Assembly: GCF_050596425.1 (NCBI RefSeq)
Contig: NZ_CP192292.1
Location: 930,001 to 994,000, forward strand
Direction: 5' to 3'
Length of the DNA stretch: 64,000 bases
From: G963665925 sp050596425
GTDB lineage: Bacteria > Bacillota > Clostridia > Peptostreptococcales > Acidaminobacteraceae
The number at the start of each line of letters is the position of its first letter. Within the stretch, counting starts at the first letter, position 1. The position numbers were made by a program, and so were the translations under genes. The notes below the pieces were generated by a model. The model made no database searches. It worked only from the letters and a program-made list of their open reading frames with translations, and was not told the DNA's origin. Shown piece after piece: positions 1 to 8,889 of this stretch.

Positions 1-636
1 ACTCAAATGGCTGAAAATGCAAACATGCGCATTGAAACTGCCATAAGTGAACTGGACAACAATACCCAGTCAATTGATGCAATTCTAAACACCATCAGTG
101 ATATTTCTGACCAGACCAATCTTTTGGCACTGAATGCTTCTATTGAGGCGGCAAGGGCTGGAGAACATGGTCGCGGATTTGCTGTTGTAGCAGAAGAGAT
201 TAGAAAACTTGCAGAAGAGTCTAGTTCAGCTGCAGATGACATTCGAGATATTATCACAAAGATTATTGCAGACAGTTCTAAGACTGTTGAGGAAATGCGT
301 ACAGTTAAAAATATTGGTTCAGGACAAGCCGAAGCTGTAACCAATGTGGATGCTTCTTTTGAAACCATTTCCGTATCTGTTTCTAAAATTGTTGAAGAGA
401 TTTATGGCATAAAATCAGCTGTAGAAGAACTTCTTGGAGACAAGGATAAAATAGTTGGCGCTATTGGAAACATTTCAGCTGTCTCAGAAGAAACAGCGGC
501 TGCTTCAGAAGAAGTAAATGCTTCGATGGACCAGCAAATAATGGCTGTTGAAGAAGTGGCAAAGGCGGCTGAACGTCTTAATGAAATTTCGATTACCCTT
601 AACAGTGAATTAAGCAAATTCAAGGTTACCAAATAG
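1..636 (+). CDS. Methyl-accepting chemotaxis protein, C-terminal part (cut by window start)
   Basis: This is the cytoplasmic signalling end of a chemoreceptor, which passes ligand state to CheA/CheW. The frame is open from base 1, so the sensor and membrane parts lie outside the window. The conserved hairpin tip is visible (QTNLLALNASIEAARAGE followed by GRGFAVVAEEIRKLAEES), then a long helical return arm. The protein ends KFKVTK at TAG 634-636. The internal Met at base 7 is not a real start. A strong terminator follows, so the gene ends its transcript. Its ligand cannot be told. Confidence 0.93.
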   Translation, partial: TQMAENANMRIETAISELDNNTQSIDAILNTISDISDQTNLLALNASIEAARAGEHGRGFAVVAEEIRKLAEESSSAADDIRDIITKIIADSSKTVEEMRTVKNIGSGQAEAVTNVDASFETISVSVSKIVEEIYGIKSAVEELLGDKDKIVGAIGNISAVSEETAAASEEVNASMDQQIMAVEEVAKAAERLNEISITLNSELSKFKVTK

Positions 637-640
637 GGAA

Positions 641-674
641 GAAAATAGAAAAGAAAATAGAAAAGAAAATAAAG
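641..674. repeat. 12-bp tandem repeat just after the MCP stop
   Basis: The unit GAAAATAGAAAA occurs at 641-652 and 653-664, with a partial third copy to 674. It starts 5 nt after the stop codon and lies before the terminator. Similar post-stop repeats occur at 22545, 35079 and 37530. Confidence 0.8.
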
Positions 675-742
675 ATTAATATTCTACATGTGAATTGGAA
701 GAAATGACTGGTCAGGAGAGACTATCATATTGTAGATGTTTT

Positions 743-784
743 AAAACACAAGGCGGGTTCTATAGAACCCGCCTTGTGTTTTTT
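743..784 (+). terminator. Rho-independent terminator after the MCP gene
   Basis: An 18-bp perfect stem (743-760 with 765-782) has a TATA loop and a T run at its 3' side. It can work in both directions but serves the plus-strand MCP gene. Confidence 0.93.
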
Positions 785-911
785 GAAATGGGAATGGAGC
801 CTTCTGTAATTTAATACGTATTACGAATGTAAAAAAACAAAAAAGTTTCTGAATAACATATCCATATAGGGTAACTATAGAGTAGAGGTCTATTATCGAG
901 GTGGTTTAAAA

Positions 912-2294
912 ATGGATAAACGGTTGTTAAGACAGTTAGAAATAGAACGGGTCATTGCCAATATAGCCAATCAGTTTATAATGTTTGAAGATCTATCTGA
1001 AGCTATAGATTCAGCGCTTTCCAAAATAGGCATGGCCAGTCGGTCGAGCAGGGCTTATGTTTTTGAGTTTGATATGGAAAAGGAAACCATGTCCAATACA
1101 TATGAGTGGTGTGGGCAAGGGGTTACACCTGAAATAGATAACTTGCAAGATCTGCCTGTAAGTCTTTTTCCCTGGTGGATAGAGAAAATCTCCACTGGTA
1201 AGGTTTTAAATATTTATGATGTGGATAGATTGGGCCCAGAAGCAAGGGCGGAAAAGGAAATTCTTCAGGCTCAAGGTATAAAATCTGTACTTGTTCTCCC
1301 CATATATTATGATGGTGTTCTGCATGGATTTGTTGGACTGGACGATTGTCTACACACATCAAAATGGATGGAAGAAGACGAAGTTTTATTGGGATTGGCT
1401 GCAGACATATTTAGCAATGCATTTGACAGACTAAAAACGGATATTGAGCTCAAGCAGACCAACGATGAACTTTCAAGTGCCCTCAGGGACATTCAGCGGT
1501 ATCAGATGCGATTGATTCAGCAGGAACAAATGGCTGCAGTCGGACAACTTGCTGCTGGAGTGGCTCATGAAATCAACAATCCACTGGGATTTGTCATGAG
1601 TAACTTTCAGGTGCTCAAAGATTATGTGGACAAGCTTATCGGATTTGCGGACAGTCCAAGCTCTTTAAGCGAGTCTGATGCAGATACCTTCAATTACATA
1701 AAAGAAGATATTGATGACATGATGGATGACTTTGAGTCTGGCTTTGAAAGAATAAAAAAAATAGTCATGGGACTTAAGAGTTTTTCCATGGTGGACAGTC
1801 AGGTTGAAATAGGAGAATATGATTTTTCTCTGGGCTTGGAACACACCCTGACCCTTTTACATAACCGAATTAAACAAAAGGCCAATGTTGTTGTAAATGT
1901 GCCTAAGGACCTGCCAACCATAGAGTGTGATGGTAGGAAAATGAATCAAGTCCTGCTGAACTTAATCACCAACGCCCTCGATGCTATTGAGCAAAGGGGA
2001 AAAGACAGGGGCACTATAGAAATTAATGCATGTATTAAACACCAAGCCCTCCATTTTGATATTTCCGACAATGGAATTGGCATACCAGAAGAATATCAAT
2101 CGAAAATTTACCAGCCATTCTTCACAACGAAGCCTGTTGGAGAGGGCACTGGAAATGGACTCAGTATCGTTTATGATACAGTTGTATCCGTCCATAGAGG
2201 GTCTATCGCTTTTGAATCAAAGTACGGACAAGGCACCAAGTTCCGATTTGAGATACCAGTCAAGAACAGGCTAGAAAAAAATGCAGATGCCTAA
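912..2294 (+). CDS. GAF-domain sensor histidine kinase (soluble, orphan)
   Basis: A 460-residue kinase without membrane segments, so a cytosolic sensor. Residues about 15-175 form a GAF-like domain and about 175-208 a coiled linker. The phosphoacceptor helix has the H box GVAHEINNPLG with His about 219. The ATPase domain shows the N box (LLNLITNALDAI), G1 (DNGIGIPEE) and G2 (GEGTGNGLSIV). This is the HisKA/HATPase layout of NtrB-like and cyanobacterial-type kinases. GAGGTGG about 8 nt upstream supports the start. No response regulator is next to it, so the partner is unknown. Confidence 0.92.
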   Translation: MDKRLLRQLEIERVIANIANQFIMFEDLSEAIDSALSKIGMASRSSRAYVFEFDMEKETMSNTYEWCGQGVTPEIDNLQDLPVSLFPWWIEKISTGKVLNIYDVDRLGPEARAEKEILQAQGIKSVLVLPIYYDGVLHGFVGLDDCLHTSKWMEEDEVLLGLAADIFSNAFDRLKTDIELKQTNDELSSALRDIQRYQMRLIQQEQMAAVGQLAAGVAHEINNPLGFVMSNFQVLKDYVDKLIGFADSPSSLSESDADTFNYIKEDIDDMMDDFESGFERIKKIVMGLKSFSMVDSQVEIGEYDFSLGLEHTLTLLHNRIKQKANVVVNVPKDLPTIECDGRKMNQVLLNLITNALDAIEQRGKDRGTIEINACIKHQALHFDISDNGIGIPEEYQSKIYQPFFTTKPVGEGTGNGLSIVYDTVVSVHRGSIAFESKYGQGTKFRFEIPVKNRLEKNADA

Positions 2295-2296
2295 AT

Positions 2297-2341
2297 AAAA
2301 ACCGCCTATCCCAGGACATATAAGGAGATGGGCGGTTTTTG
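2297..2341 (+). terminator. Terminator after the GAF kinase
   Basis: The arms AAAACCGCC and GGGCGGTTTT enclose a loop of about 26 nt with partial inner pairing and end in a T run. Confidence 0.88.
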
Positions 2342-2438
2342 TGTTGGCTTTAGGTATATTCATATCCATGTATAGTCATAGCCCCTTTAACCGGACGTTA
2401 ACATGTGCAGTTCTTGTACTATTCTAACATGTCAAATT

Positions 2439-2467
2439 TTGCTGTGATAGACAGGGTAGGGTATAAT
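2439..2467 (+). promoter_or_regulatory. Sigma-A type promoter for the DUF4438 gene
   Basis: TTGCTG (2439-2444), a 17-nt spacer and a perfect TATAAT (2462-2467) lie about 30 bp before the start codon. Confidence 0.7.
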
Positions 2468-2495
2468 AAATGAGTATTCATAAGGAGGGGAAATC

Positions 2496-3350
2496 ATGCG
2501 TACAAACAAAGAAAAAGTGATTATGCACAGTGTGCAAGGCAAGGTGGCACATCCTAATTTTGCAGGATATAGGGTGGACACAGACGGTAACCCGCATGTT
2601 ATACCAGGGACGGGTGCAATTAACTACAATGTGAAAGTCGGAGACTCAGCATATGGCTGGGCTGGCGATCATATCGAACCAGGTGTCACAATGAAAAATA
2701 AGGACACACGTGAGAATGCAGCACTCAACATATTCTCATGCATTGGCAACGAAGCAAGGATTGTCAGTGGTGAGGCAAAGGGTGAAAAAGGCTTTGTCAC
2801 AGGATCCCATGGTGGCGTGGAACATGTTATGGTTTATTTTGAGCAAAGCGTTTTAGAAAAAATGACTTTAGATGACAAGATCCTTATAAAGGGGTACGGT
2901 CAAGGGCTCAAATTGCTTGACTATCCAGATGTAAAAGTCATGAGTATTGATCCAAATCTCTTTGAAAAATGGGGGCTTAAAGAAGTGGACGGCAAGATTG
3001 AAGTCCCTGTGGTTGCAGAAATTCCACACGGTCTTATGGGATCGGGCGTTGGATCTGGCTATTCTCAAAAAGGGGATTACGACCTGATCACATCTGACAT
3101 GAATGAAATGAAAAGACTGGGTCTTGACCAACTTCGCTTTGGCGACTTTGTGCTTATTAAGGACACGGATTGTTCCTTTGGTCTTGGTGGATTCCTGCCA
3201 GGGGCTGTGTCCATTGGCGTTGTTATACATTCAGACTGCATTAAAAACGGTCATGGACCTGGTATTTCAATCGTTATGACAACAAAAAAGGATCTTCTGC
3301 GTTCAAAAATTGATAAGAAAGCCAATATTGCAGATTTGATGGGCGTTTAG
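2496..3350 (+). CDS. DUF4438 family protein
   Basis: A 284-residue soluble protein that I recognise as DUF4438, a family of unknown function found in anaerobic Firmicutes and Thermotogae. The N-terminal half has several Gly- and His-containing loops (for example GWAGDHIEPGV and GSHGGVEHVMV). The C-terminal half carries GDFVLIKDTDCSFGLGGF and HSDCIKNGHGPG, suggesting a conserved pocket, but no catalytic chemistry is established. AAGGAGGGG about 5 nt upstream fixes the start. It has its own promoter and terminator, so it is transcribed alone. Confidence 0.88.
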   Translation: MRTNKEKVIMHSVQGKVAHPNFAGYRVDTDGNPHVIPGTGAINYNVKVGDSAYGWAGDHIEPGVTMKNKDTRENAALNIFSCIGNEARIVSGEAKGEKGFVTGSHGGVEHVMVYFEQSVLEKMTLDDKILIKGYGQGLKLLDYPDVKVMSIDPNLFEKWGLKEVDGKIEVPVVAEIPHGLMGSGVGSGYSQKGDYDLITSDMNEMKRLGLDQLRFGDFVLIKDTDCSFGLGGFLPGAVSIGVVIHSDCIKNGHGPGISIVMTTKKDLLRSKIDKKANIADLMGV

Positions 3351-3393
3351 ACATCAAGCATTTAAGAAAATATTAAAGATCTTTAAATATAAG

Positions 3394-3423
3394 AATAGGG
3401 GTGTGAAAACATCCCTATTTTTG
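3394..3423 (+). terminator. Terminator after the DUF4438 gene
   Basis: AATAGGG (3394-3400) pairs with CCCTATT (3413-3419) and runs into a T tract. Confidence 0.75.
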
Positions 3424-3560
3424 TGTGTGAAATTATTAAGAGCCAGATAGCGATTTGATTCACATACAATAGAATAGATTACGATTCGTAATCAAAAAAG
3501 GCTAATGCTAAGTTTTTTACTTGTGGATTACGACAATGTGATCAATATGATTGAAAAAGG

Positions 3561-3588
3561 TTGAAAGTGCAATAAAATCGTATATAAT
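3561..3588 (+). promoter_or_regulatory. Promoter of the Lrp/DMT pair
   Basis: TTGAAA (3561-3566), a 16-nt spacer and TATAAT (3583-3588) lie 23 bp before the regulator start. Confidence 0.72.
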
Positions 3589-3611
3589 AATGCCGTTGAG
3601 GGGGAGAGAAA

Positions 3612-4037
3612 ATGGACAGTACGGACTACAAAATATTAAAAATACTAAAAGAGAATGGTCGAATGTCTCATGAAGAAATTGCAAAGCAAGTGAACCTTTC
3701 AAGACCAGCAGTCAGAGCGCGTATTGTTGCCCTAGAGGCCAAGGGGATAATATTAGGCTACTCTACATGTATTGATTATGATGCACTTGGGTATAATATC
3801 CAGGTTTTTGTCTATATTAAAGTTTCCAAAATGAATTACGACGAAATAAAGGCCGGTATTATAGATGTTGCATCTGAGAAAGTGGTTATTGACGAACTCT
3901 ATAGGATATCTGGGGAGTGGTGCTTGCTTTTAAAAGTCATGTGTCACTCGCAAAATGATATTACTGAGTTTGTTGATGAAATATTGAGGATTGACTGTGT
4001 GGTGGCTACCAATACAGTGTTTATATTTAAATCATAG
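3612..4037 (+). CDS. Lrp/AsnC family transcriptional regulator
   Basis: A 141-residue feast/famine regulator. Residues about 4-60 form the AsnC-type helix-turn-helix (MDSTDYKILKILKENGR, then EEIAKQVNLSRPAVRARI). The rest is the ligand-sensing RAM-like domain. GAGGGGGAGAG upstream supports the start. The next gene, a DMT transporter, starts 17 nt after its stop and is surely in the same transcript, so the regulator probably controls export of an amino acid or related metabolite. The effector cannot be named. Confidence 0.93.
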   Translation: MDSTDYKILKILKENGRMSHEEIAKQVNLSRPAVRARIVALEAKGIILGYSTCIDYDALGYNIQVFVYIKVSKMNYDEIKAGIIDVASEKVVIDELYRISGEWCLLLKVMCHSQNDITEFVDEILRIDCVVATNTVFIFKS

Positions 4038-4054
4038 AAAACGAGGACAAAGAC

Positions 4055-4954
4055 ATGATGGTACAAAACTTTATGGGAGAGATCGCAGCTCTTTCAACGG
4101 CGGTTTGCTGGGCAGTCACTGCGACGTCTTTTGAACACAGTGCAAAAAAGATTGGGTCGATGAATCTCAACCTGTCTAGACTTTTTATAGGACTATTCTT
4201 CTTGTCTATGTTCACATGGATAACGAGGGGCTATTTTCTTCCCCTTGATGCAGGCCTATCGGAGTGGTCTTGGTTGCTTGTTTCAGGTCTTGTCGGGATT
4301 GTTCTTGGTGACCTGCTACTATTTGAAGCATTTGTTCTTATTGGCTCACGAATTTCCATGCTTATTTATGCCAGTGTGCCTCCTTTAAGTGGTGTAATGG
4401 CATACCTATTCTTGGGGGAAAAAATGACAGGACTTCAAGTTCTCGGAATGTTTCTGACCCTGTCTGGGATTGCATCCGTTATTCTGGTGGCTGAAAAAGG
4501 CAGTAAAAAAGTTAGCTTCAGTCATCCTGTTAAGGGAGTCCTGTTTGCTTTTGGTGGCGCTTTTGGTCAGGCCGCAGGTTATATAATCGGTAAATTTGGT
4601 ATGGCGGCATATGACCCATTCTCATCGACACAAATTAGACTCATTGCGGGAATTATTGGGTTTGCGGTTCTTTTCACCATTCGGGGACACTGGCCCAAAT
4701 ATGCAGAATCCTTTAAAAGAACAGATGCCCTGGCCACTTTGACCCTGGGATCATTCTTTGGTCCATTTTTAGGCATTTCCCTGTCGCTGTTTGCAATACA
4801 GCGTATTAATCCCGGTGTGGCGTCAACGCTCATTTCCATAACACCAATTATTTTAATTCCTTATGCCTTTTTCGTGAGAAAAGAGAAGGTCGCGCTTCGA
4901 GAAGTTGGGGGAACCCTACTGGCCCTTGTGGGTATAGGCGTCATGTTTATGTAG
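4055..4954 (+). CDS. EamA/DMT family transporter
   Basis: A 299-residue membrane protein with about ten hydrophobic helices in two EamA repeats (about 8-140 and 155-298). Typical DMT features include an LGEK loop closing the first repeat and LISITPIILIPYAFFVRKEK in the second. Members export amino acids, nucleotides or drugs. The start has GAGGAC upstream; Met2 at 4058 is an alternative. It is co-transcribed with the preceding Lrp-type regulator, which suggests control by its own substrate. Confidence 0.92.
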   Translation: MMVQNFMGEIAALSTAVCWAVTATSFEHSAKKIGSMNLNLSRLFIGLFFLSMFTWITRGYFLPLDAGLSEWSWLLVSGLVGIVLGDLLLFEAFVLIGSRISMLIYASVPPLSGVMAYLFLGEKMTGLQVLGMFLTLSGIASVILVAEKGSKKVSFSHPVKGVLFAFGGAFGQAAGYIIGKFGMAAYDPFSSTQIRLIAGIIGFAVLFTIRGHWPKYAESFKRTDALATLTLGSFFGPFLGISLSLFAIQRINPGVASTLISITPIILIPYAFFVRKEKVALREVGGTLLALVGIGVMFM

Positions 4955-5028
4955 GAATGAGTGCCGCCGTGTTTTGATTTGGACCAGTGTGGTATGAATA
5001 CTCCATCAATATAATGTGGAGGATTGAA

Positions 5029-5649
5029 ATGAAACTGGAAAAATTACAGCACTTAGAGAATGAATTTTTCAAGGTTTATCCAGAAGGATTTGATGCACCA
5101 GATTTACAGGAAATTGCAAAGAAGCATAAAATGGATAAGATGCAGACCTTTGTAAAAGAAAACTTTGCCAAGGATAAATTTGAAAGTACGGAAGAGGTGT
5201 TTGAGGATTTTGTGAAGCTCATCAGCAAATCATCCCTTGTTTCCGTTTTTGAAAAAACAAAGTTTCGAAACGAAGCCAAGATTATGACAAGTGGAGAAAA
5301 AGAAGAGCTCGTGGCGGGAATATATGCTTTTTTGTATGGAAATCAAGCACAGGGGTTTGCAAAACAGTTGGCTGTTCTTCAAAAATATAAGATGGCAAAA
5401 TGGCCAATTCTAACGGTTCTTGGTCTCTATATGAATCCCAATCATGAAGTTCTTGTAAAGCCAACAACGGTGAAGGGCATTCTGAAATATTTTGAAGTGG
5501 AAGAATTTCAGTACACATCAAAAGCCAACTATGCGTTTTATGATGCTTACAGACAATTTATAAATGAGATTAAGAGCGAAGCGGGAGAACATTTACACAT
5601 AGATAATGCAGCTTTCTGTGGATTCTTGATGATGTCGATAGAGTCTTAG
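5029..5649 (+). CDS. Hypothetical protein
   Basis: A 206-residue soluble, charged and mostly helical protein that I do not recognise. The start at 5029 is chosen because GGAGG lies 6 nt before it (TGGAGGATTGAA); an upstream ATG at 4987 has no such site. No signal peptide, membrane segment or metal motif is visible. It starts 74 bp after the DMT gene and may be co-transcribed. It is followed by a full-length dispersed repeat and a bidirectional terminator. Confidence 0.8.
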   Translation: MKLEKLQHLENEFFKVYPEGFDAPDLQEIAKKHKMDKMQTFVKENFAKDKFESTEEVFEDFVKLISKSSLVSVFEKTKFRNEAKIMTSGEKEELVAGIYAFLYGNQAQGFAKQLAVLQKYKMAKWPILTVLGLYMNPNHEVLVKPTTVKGILKYFEVEEFQYTSKANYAFYDAYRQFINEIKSEAGEHLHIDNAAFCGFLMMSIES

Positions 5650-5663
5650 TTCAAATTAATATC

Positions 5664-5780
5664 AGGTGCTTGCAAAATTACAGATCTATACCCTTGCTAT
5701 ACCATATATAGATTTTTGATTCTTAAATTTCTATATATGGTATAGCAGAGGTGCTTGAATGATATTTTGCAAGTCGCTCA
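5664..5780 (+). repeat. Dispersed intergenic element, copy A (full length)
   Basis: About 117 bp. The left end contains GTGCTTGCAAAATTACAGAT and the right end ATATTTTGCAAGTCGCTC. The centre is a 16-bp perfect inverted repeat (5696-5711 with 5731-5746) around an AT-rich loop. Related copies lie at 17893, 18671, 32061, 37569, 38370, 47415, 51414 and 59866. Confidence 0.88.
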
Positions 5781-5805
5781 ATATAATAAGGTTTTCAAAT
5801 ATAAT

Positions 5806-5850
5806 AAGTCCTAGTCGTCCCTTTTTTGAAAAAGGGACGACTAGGACTTT
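5806..5850. terminator. Bidirectional terminator
   Basis: A 20-bp stem (AGTCCTAGTCGTCCCTTTTT pairing with its complement at about 5829-5848) sits between convergent genes and serves both strands. Confidence 0.92.
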
Positions 5851-5878
5851 CTTATGTGGTCAGTCAATCAAATCCAAG

Positions 5879-8116
5879 CTATCCTATAGATTCTGAAAAG
5901 ATCTGAATCTGGTTTTTGCCTTTTGACTTGGCTTGATATAACATTCTATCAGCCTGTTTAAACAAGTTTATGTCATCAAAATCACTTAATCCAATACTAA
6001 TTGTAAACTGAACCTTATTAGACAAGTGTATCAGTCGAGTTTGCTCTATGGTTTCACGGAGGTCTTCAAGACATTCAAGAATGTTTTTTCTATTCTTGTC
6101 ATCAAAAATAATTGCAAATTCCTCTCCACCAACTCTTGCGATGAACTTGTCATCAGGGCAGACACGTTTTAAAATAGCTGCGGTTTCCCTTAGAACTTGA
6201 TCGCCAGTATCATGACCGTAAGTGTCATTGATAGACTTAAAATCGTCAATATCAATAAGGGCTAAGTGGACAGGGCCTTTGAGGTTGGCCATTTTTTCAG
6301 TGAATGCCCGCCTGTTCCATAAGTCAGTTAAACTATCTGTTGTTGCGAGTTTTTCCAGTCTTTTCTTAAGTTCTATACTCTTGGTGATATCGTTGATTGT
6401 CCCTTCAGTGAAGGTTTCCCCATCAATTGTATCAATGATCCTAAAGGTTATTTCAGTCACAACTTTTTTTCCGTCCAATTTGACCATTTCCATTTCACGC
6501 ATATCCTGAGGCGATATAGACCCGCTTAAAGTGGCTTTGAATTTAGCCCATTGAACCGGATCGTCAATCATTTTATATGTGCGGTCTTTTAGGGCCTTAT
6601 GCAGCATATGAGCTGATTCAAAGCCCAATATATTGGCAAGTTTTGGATTAACCATACGAAAGCCGCTTTTACTGCCGAAACGAAAAACGCCAATGGGGAT
6701 GTTCTCAAATAAACTTCTAAAATGGGATTCACTCCTGTTGATAGCCTCAACAAGCTCAATAAGCTCCTCATTGGATGTTTCCAGTTCTTCATTCATGTCA
6801 TGAAGTTCATGGGTTCTTTGACTGATCAAATCTTCTAGTAACTCATTGTGCTGTGTCAATTTATGATTCATTTCTGTATTTTCTTTAAGAAGATCTTCAG
6901 CCTGGTTATAGGCAAAAGTAAATCGTTTTGCCAGGGTAAAGGATTGGCAAAGTATCAAGACAATCAGGGCAAATGGGGTGAGTGAAGTCGTACCAATATA
7001 ACCGGCTTCATATAGCATATCATTGACTGCTGAAAAAATAAGAAGACTGGTGCCAAGCATCATGACTAGGGCGCCTGATTCCCTGTATTTAAAGGCGCTT
7101 ATAATAATGTAGCAGAGATATAGAATGCCAAGGCCTATAACAAGTTCAAAAGGCACGAGGAGCATGTCAAAGACCGCAGCAGGAAAAATTAGGGTCGTTA
7201 TAACGGCGGTGACTGTAGAAAGAACAATGAATTTATCTAAGCGACTTTTATGAAATTTTCTGAATGTGTGACTTACGAATAAAATCACAAAAAGTCCAAC
7301 ACTATAAAAAGCAATATAGGCGACTTTCATAAAAATTTCCCACTCAAGATTAGGAAAAATATCGTAAATATAGCGATTGCCAACCATGAGAGAGCGAACG
7401 GAAAAGGCTAGGCATAAGAGACTAAAGTAAAGTGCCGCCTTGTCGCGTTTATGGAGGTGGTAAATCATTAAATGATAAAGAGCCATAATGAATATACCGC
7501 CTGCAGCTATTAAGTCAAATGCAATACGACCAGAAACATGTCTGTTAATAGCCTGTGGAAGCCCTATATAGAAGTCCTTTATAACAAATCGTCTATGGTT
7601 AAAATTGGAGAAATGGATGATTAACCGAGTGGTGTCTCCACTTGGCTTGAATGACCCAACTACGGGTTTCCACTGGGCGCGCGTGGTCTCTTTTGTTTTA
7701 CCGGGCACACCATTTTCTGCGATAAGTTCACCATTGGCATAGATCTTAAAAGCTGATGATATATATGTGGTTTCAATGGTCAGTTCGTCAACATCCACAG
7801 GTGTTAGAATATCCAGCATGAGGGTGCCATATCCCTGAGATCCAATGTATTTTTGTCCGATGTTTTTGTGGGTCCAAGTCTGAGGCACAGTGACTAAGTC
7901 CTTGTAGTTTTCTCGGGCACAAAAATCAATATTTGGATCGACAAATTCATTCCAGACAATCTTCCACTCTCCACGGAGTTTGTGTATATCAGTCGTGGAA
8001 AAAGAGGCTTCATTTAAATTTATGGTGCCGTAATAGGCACTTTTAAATTGGACATCTGTACAGGCTGTTAGGAATAAAGACAGAAAACACAGACATAATA
8101 GGATTATTTTTTTCAT
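5879..8116 (-). CDS. 7TMR-DISM diguanylate cyclase with PAS domain (lipoprotein-type leader)
   Basis: A 745-residue membrane signalling protein predicted to make cyclic di-GMP. The N-terminus is a lipoprotein-type signal with lipobox LTAC (Cys19). Residues about 40-185 form the extracellular beta-rich DISM sensor and about 190-400 contain seven hydrophobic helices. A coiled coil (about 405-460), a PAS domain (about 460-575) and a GGDEF domain (about 585-740) with active-site VGGEEF follow. The RxxD inhibitory site is not seen (PDDK in its place), so product inhibition may be absent. It overlaps the upstream gene by 4 nt (ATGA), so the two are translationally coupled. Confidence 0.93.
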   Translation of the reverse strand: MKKIILLCLCFLSLFLTACTDVQFKSAYYGTINLNEASFSTTDIHKLRGEWKIVWNEFVDPNIDFCARENYKDLVTVPQTWTHKNIGQKYIGSQGYGTLMLDILTPVDVDELTIETTYISSAFKIYANGELIAENGVPGKTKETTRAQWKPVVGSFKPSGDTTRLIIHFSNFNHRRFVIKDFYIGLPQAINRHVSGRIAFDLIAAGGIFIMALYHLMIYHLHKRDKAALYFSLLCLAFSVRSLMVGNRYIYDIFPNLEWEIFMKVAYIAFYSVGLFVILFVSHTFRKFHKSRLDKFIVLSTVTAVITTLIFPAAVFDMLLVPFELVIGLGILYLCYIIISAFKYRESGALVMMLGTSLLIFSAVNDMLYEAGYIGTTSLTPFALIVLILCQSFTLAKRFTFAYNQAEDLLKENTEMNHKLTQHNELLEDLISQRTHELHDMNEELETSNEELIELVEAINRSESHFRSLFENIPIGVFRFGSKSGFRMVNPKLANILGFESAHMLHKALKDRTYKMIDDPVQWAKFKATLSGSISPQDMREMEMVKLDGKKVVTEITFRIIDTIDGETFTEGTINDITKSIELKKRLEKLATTDSLTDLWNRRAFTEKMANLKGPVHLALIDIDDFKSINDTYGHDTGDQVLRETAAILKRVCPDDKFIARVGGEEFAIIFDDKNRKNILECLEDLRETIEQTRLIHLSNKVQFTISIGLSDFDDINLFKQADRMLYQAKSKGKNQIQIFSESIG

Positions 8117-8403
8117 GGCTTTGTAACCTCAAAAAAAGGTCCATTATGCAGCATGGGTCCGACCTTGGATTTGTCCAAGGCAACATCTTTAAGATTTCGC
8201 AGTGTGTTTGATTCCCAAAGCAAAGGTCGCGGATAGTCTATTCCAATATCTTTTGGGTGGATGACCATGGAAACATGTGACCATTTTGATGCTTGAAGAA
8301 GTTGTGTAAGTTCGCTTGAAAAAAGTTGCCCACTAAGCAAGATAAGAGCCCCTGTTCTAAGGGTGCTGCTGATGTCATCATAGCTTACCTTTTTAACGTC
8401 CAA
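8113..8403 (-). CDS. Short permuted papain-like (YiiX/NlpC-P60 type) domain protein
   Basis: A 96-residue protein starting at TTG, supported by AGGGGG about 7 nt upstream. It resembles the N-terminal half of permuted papain-like amidases: a GALILLSGQ strand, the His motif WSHVSMVI (the catalytic His in this family) and LLWES. The C-terminal half that would supply the Cys nucleophile is missing, yet the reading frame ends cleanly by overlapping the downstream cyclase start. It is either a truncated gene or a non-catalytic domain acting with the cyclase. The family assignment is from motifs only. Confidence 0.72.
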   Translation of the reverse strand: MDVKKVSYDDISSTLRTGALILLSGQLFSSELTQLLQASKWSHVSMVIHPKDIGIDYPRPLLWESNTLRNLKDVALDKSKVGPMLHNGPFFEVTKP

Positions 8404-8889
8404 AATGAATCCCCCTCATTTTTATCGAAACACATACAACCTATTATCCATATGTTAACAAAACGAGGTTATTAACATATCAAGCGCTTGTCTGTTTACA
8501 AAATCACCATCCCCTGGGTCCCAAAACAGGCATGTAGAAAGTAGGAGTGGTGGAATGTAAAAAGGCTTGGACCTCTGTACAATTCTATGAAAGGCGCTCA
8601 CAAGGATAAATATGAACATTTCGATATAATTATATTTTTCTACTATTATACCAGAAATATCTAATTCCGTGTCTTACCTATAGAAAATCTGGAAAGCTCC
8701 AACATAAAGATTTTGATTGTCTATATAGAATAGTCAAAGATTTATAGGGTGCTAAGACTTGATTAAAACAAGACCGTGATATATAATGATAACGAAAACC
8801 GATAACGAATTATGATAATACAAATTCATTTTCAAGTCTATTGTGTCGTTAAGAGGGTATAACTGGCATATAAGAAAAAGGAGATGCTC
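8404..8889. other. Divergent intergenic region before chrA
   Basis: No coding frame with a ribosome binding site was seen. The plus-strand half holds the chrA promoter and a repeated GATAACGAA motif (see 8759-8809). The rest is AT-rich and unremarkable. Confidence 0.6.
8759..8809 (+). promoter_or_regulatory. chrA promoter with repeated GATAACGAA operator-like motif
   Basis: TTGATT (8759-8764), a 17-nt spacer and TATAAT (8782-8787) form a good promoter. GATAACGAA follows directly at 8788-8796 and again at 8801-8809, 13 bp apart, over the expected transcription start. That position suits a repressor. The protein that binds is unknown. Confidence 0.62.
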
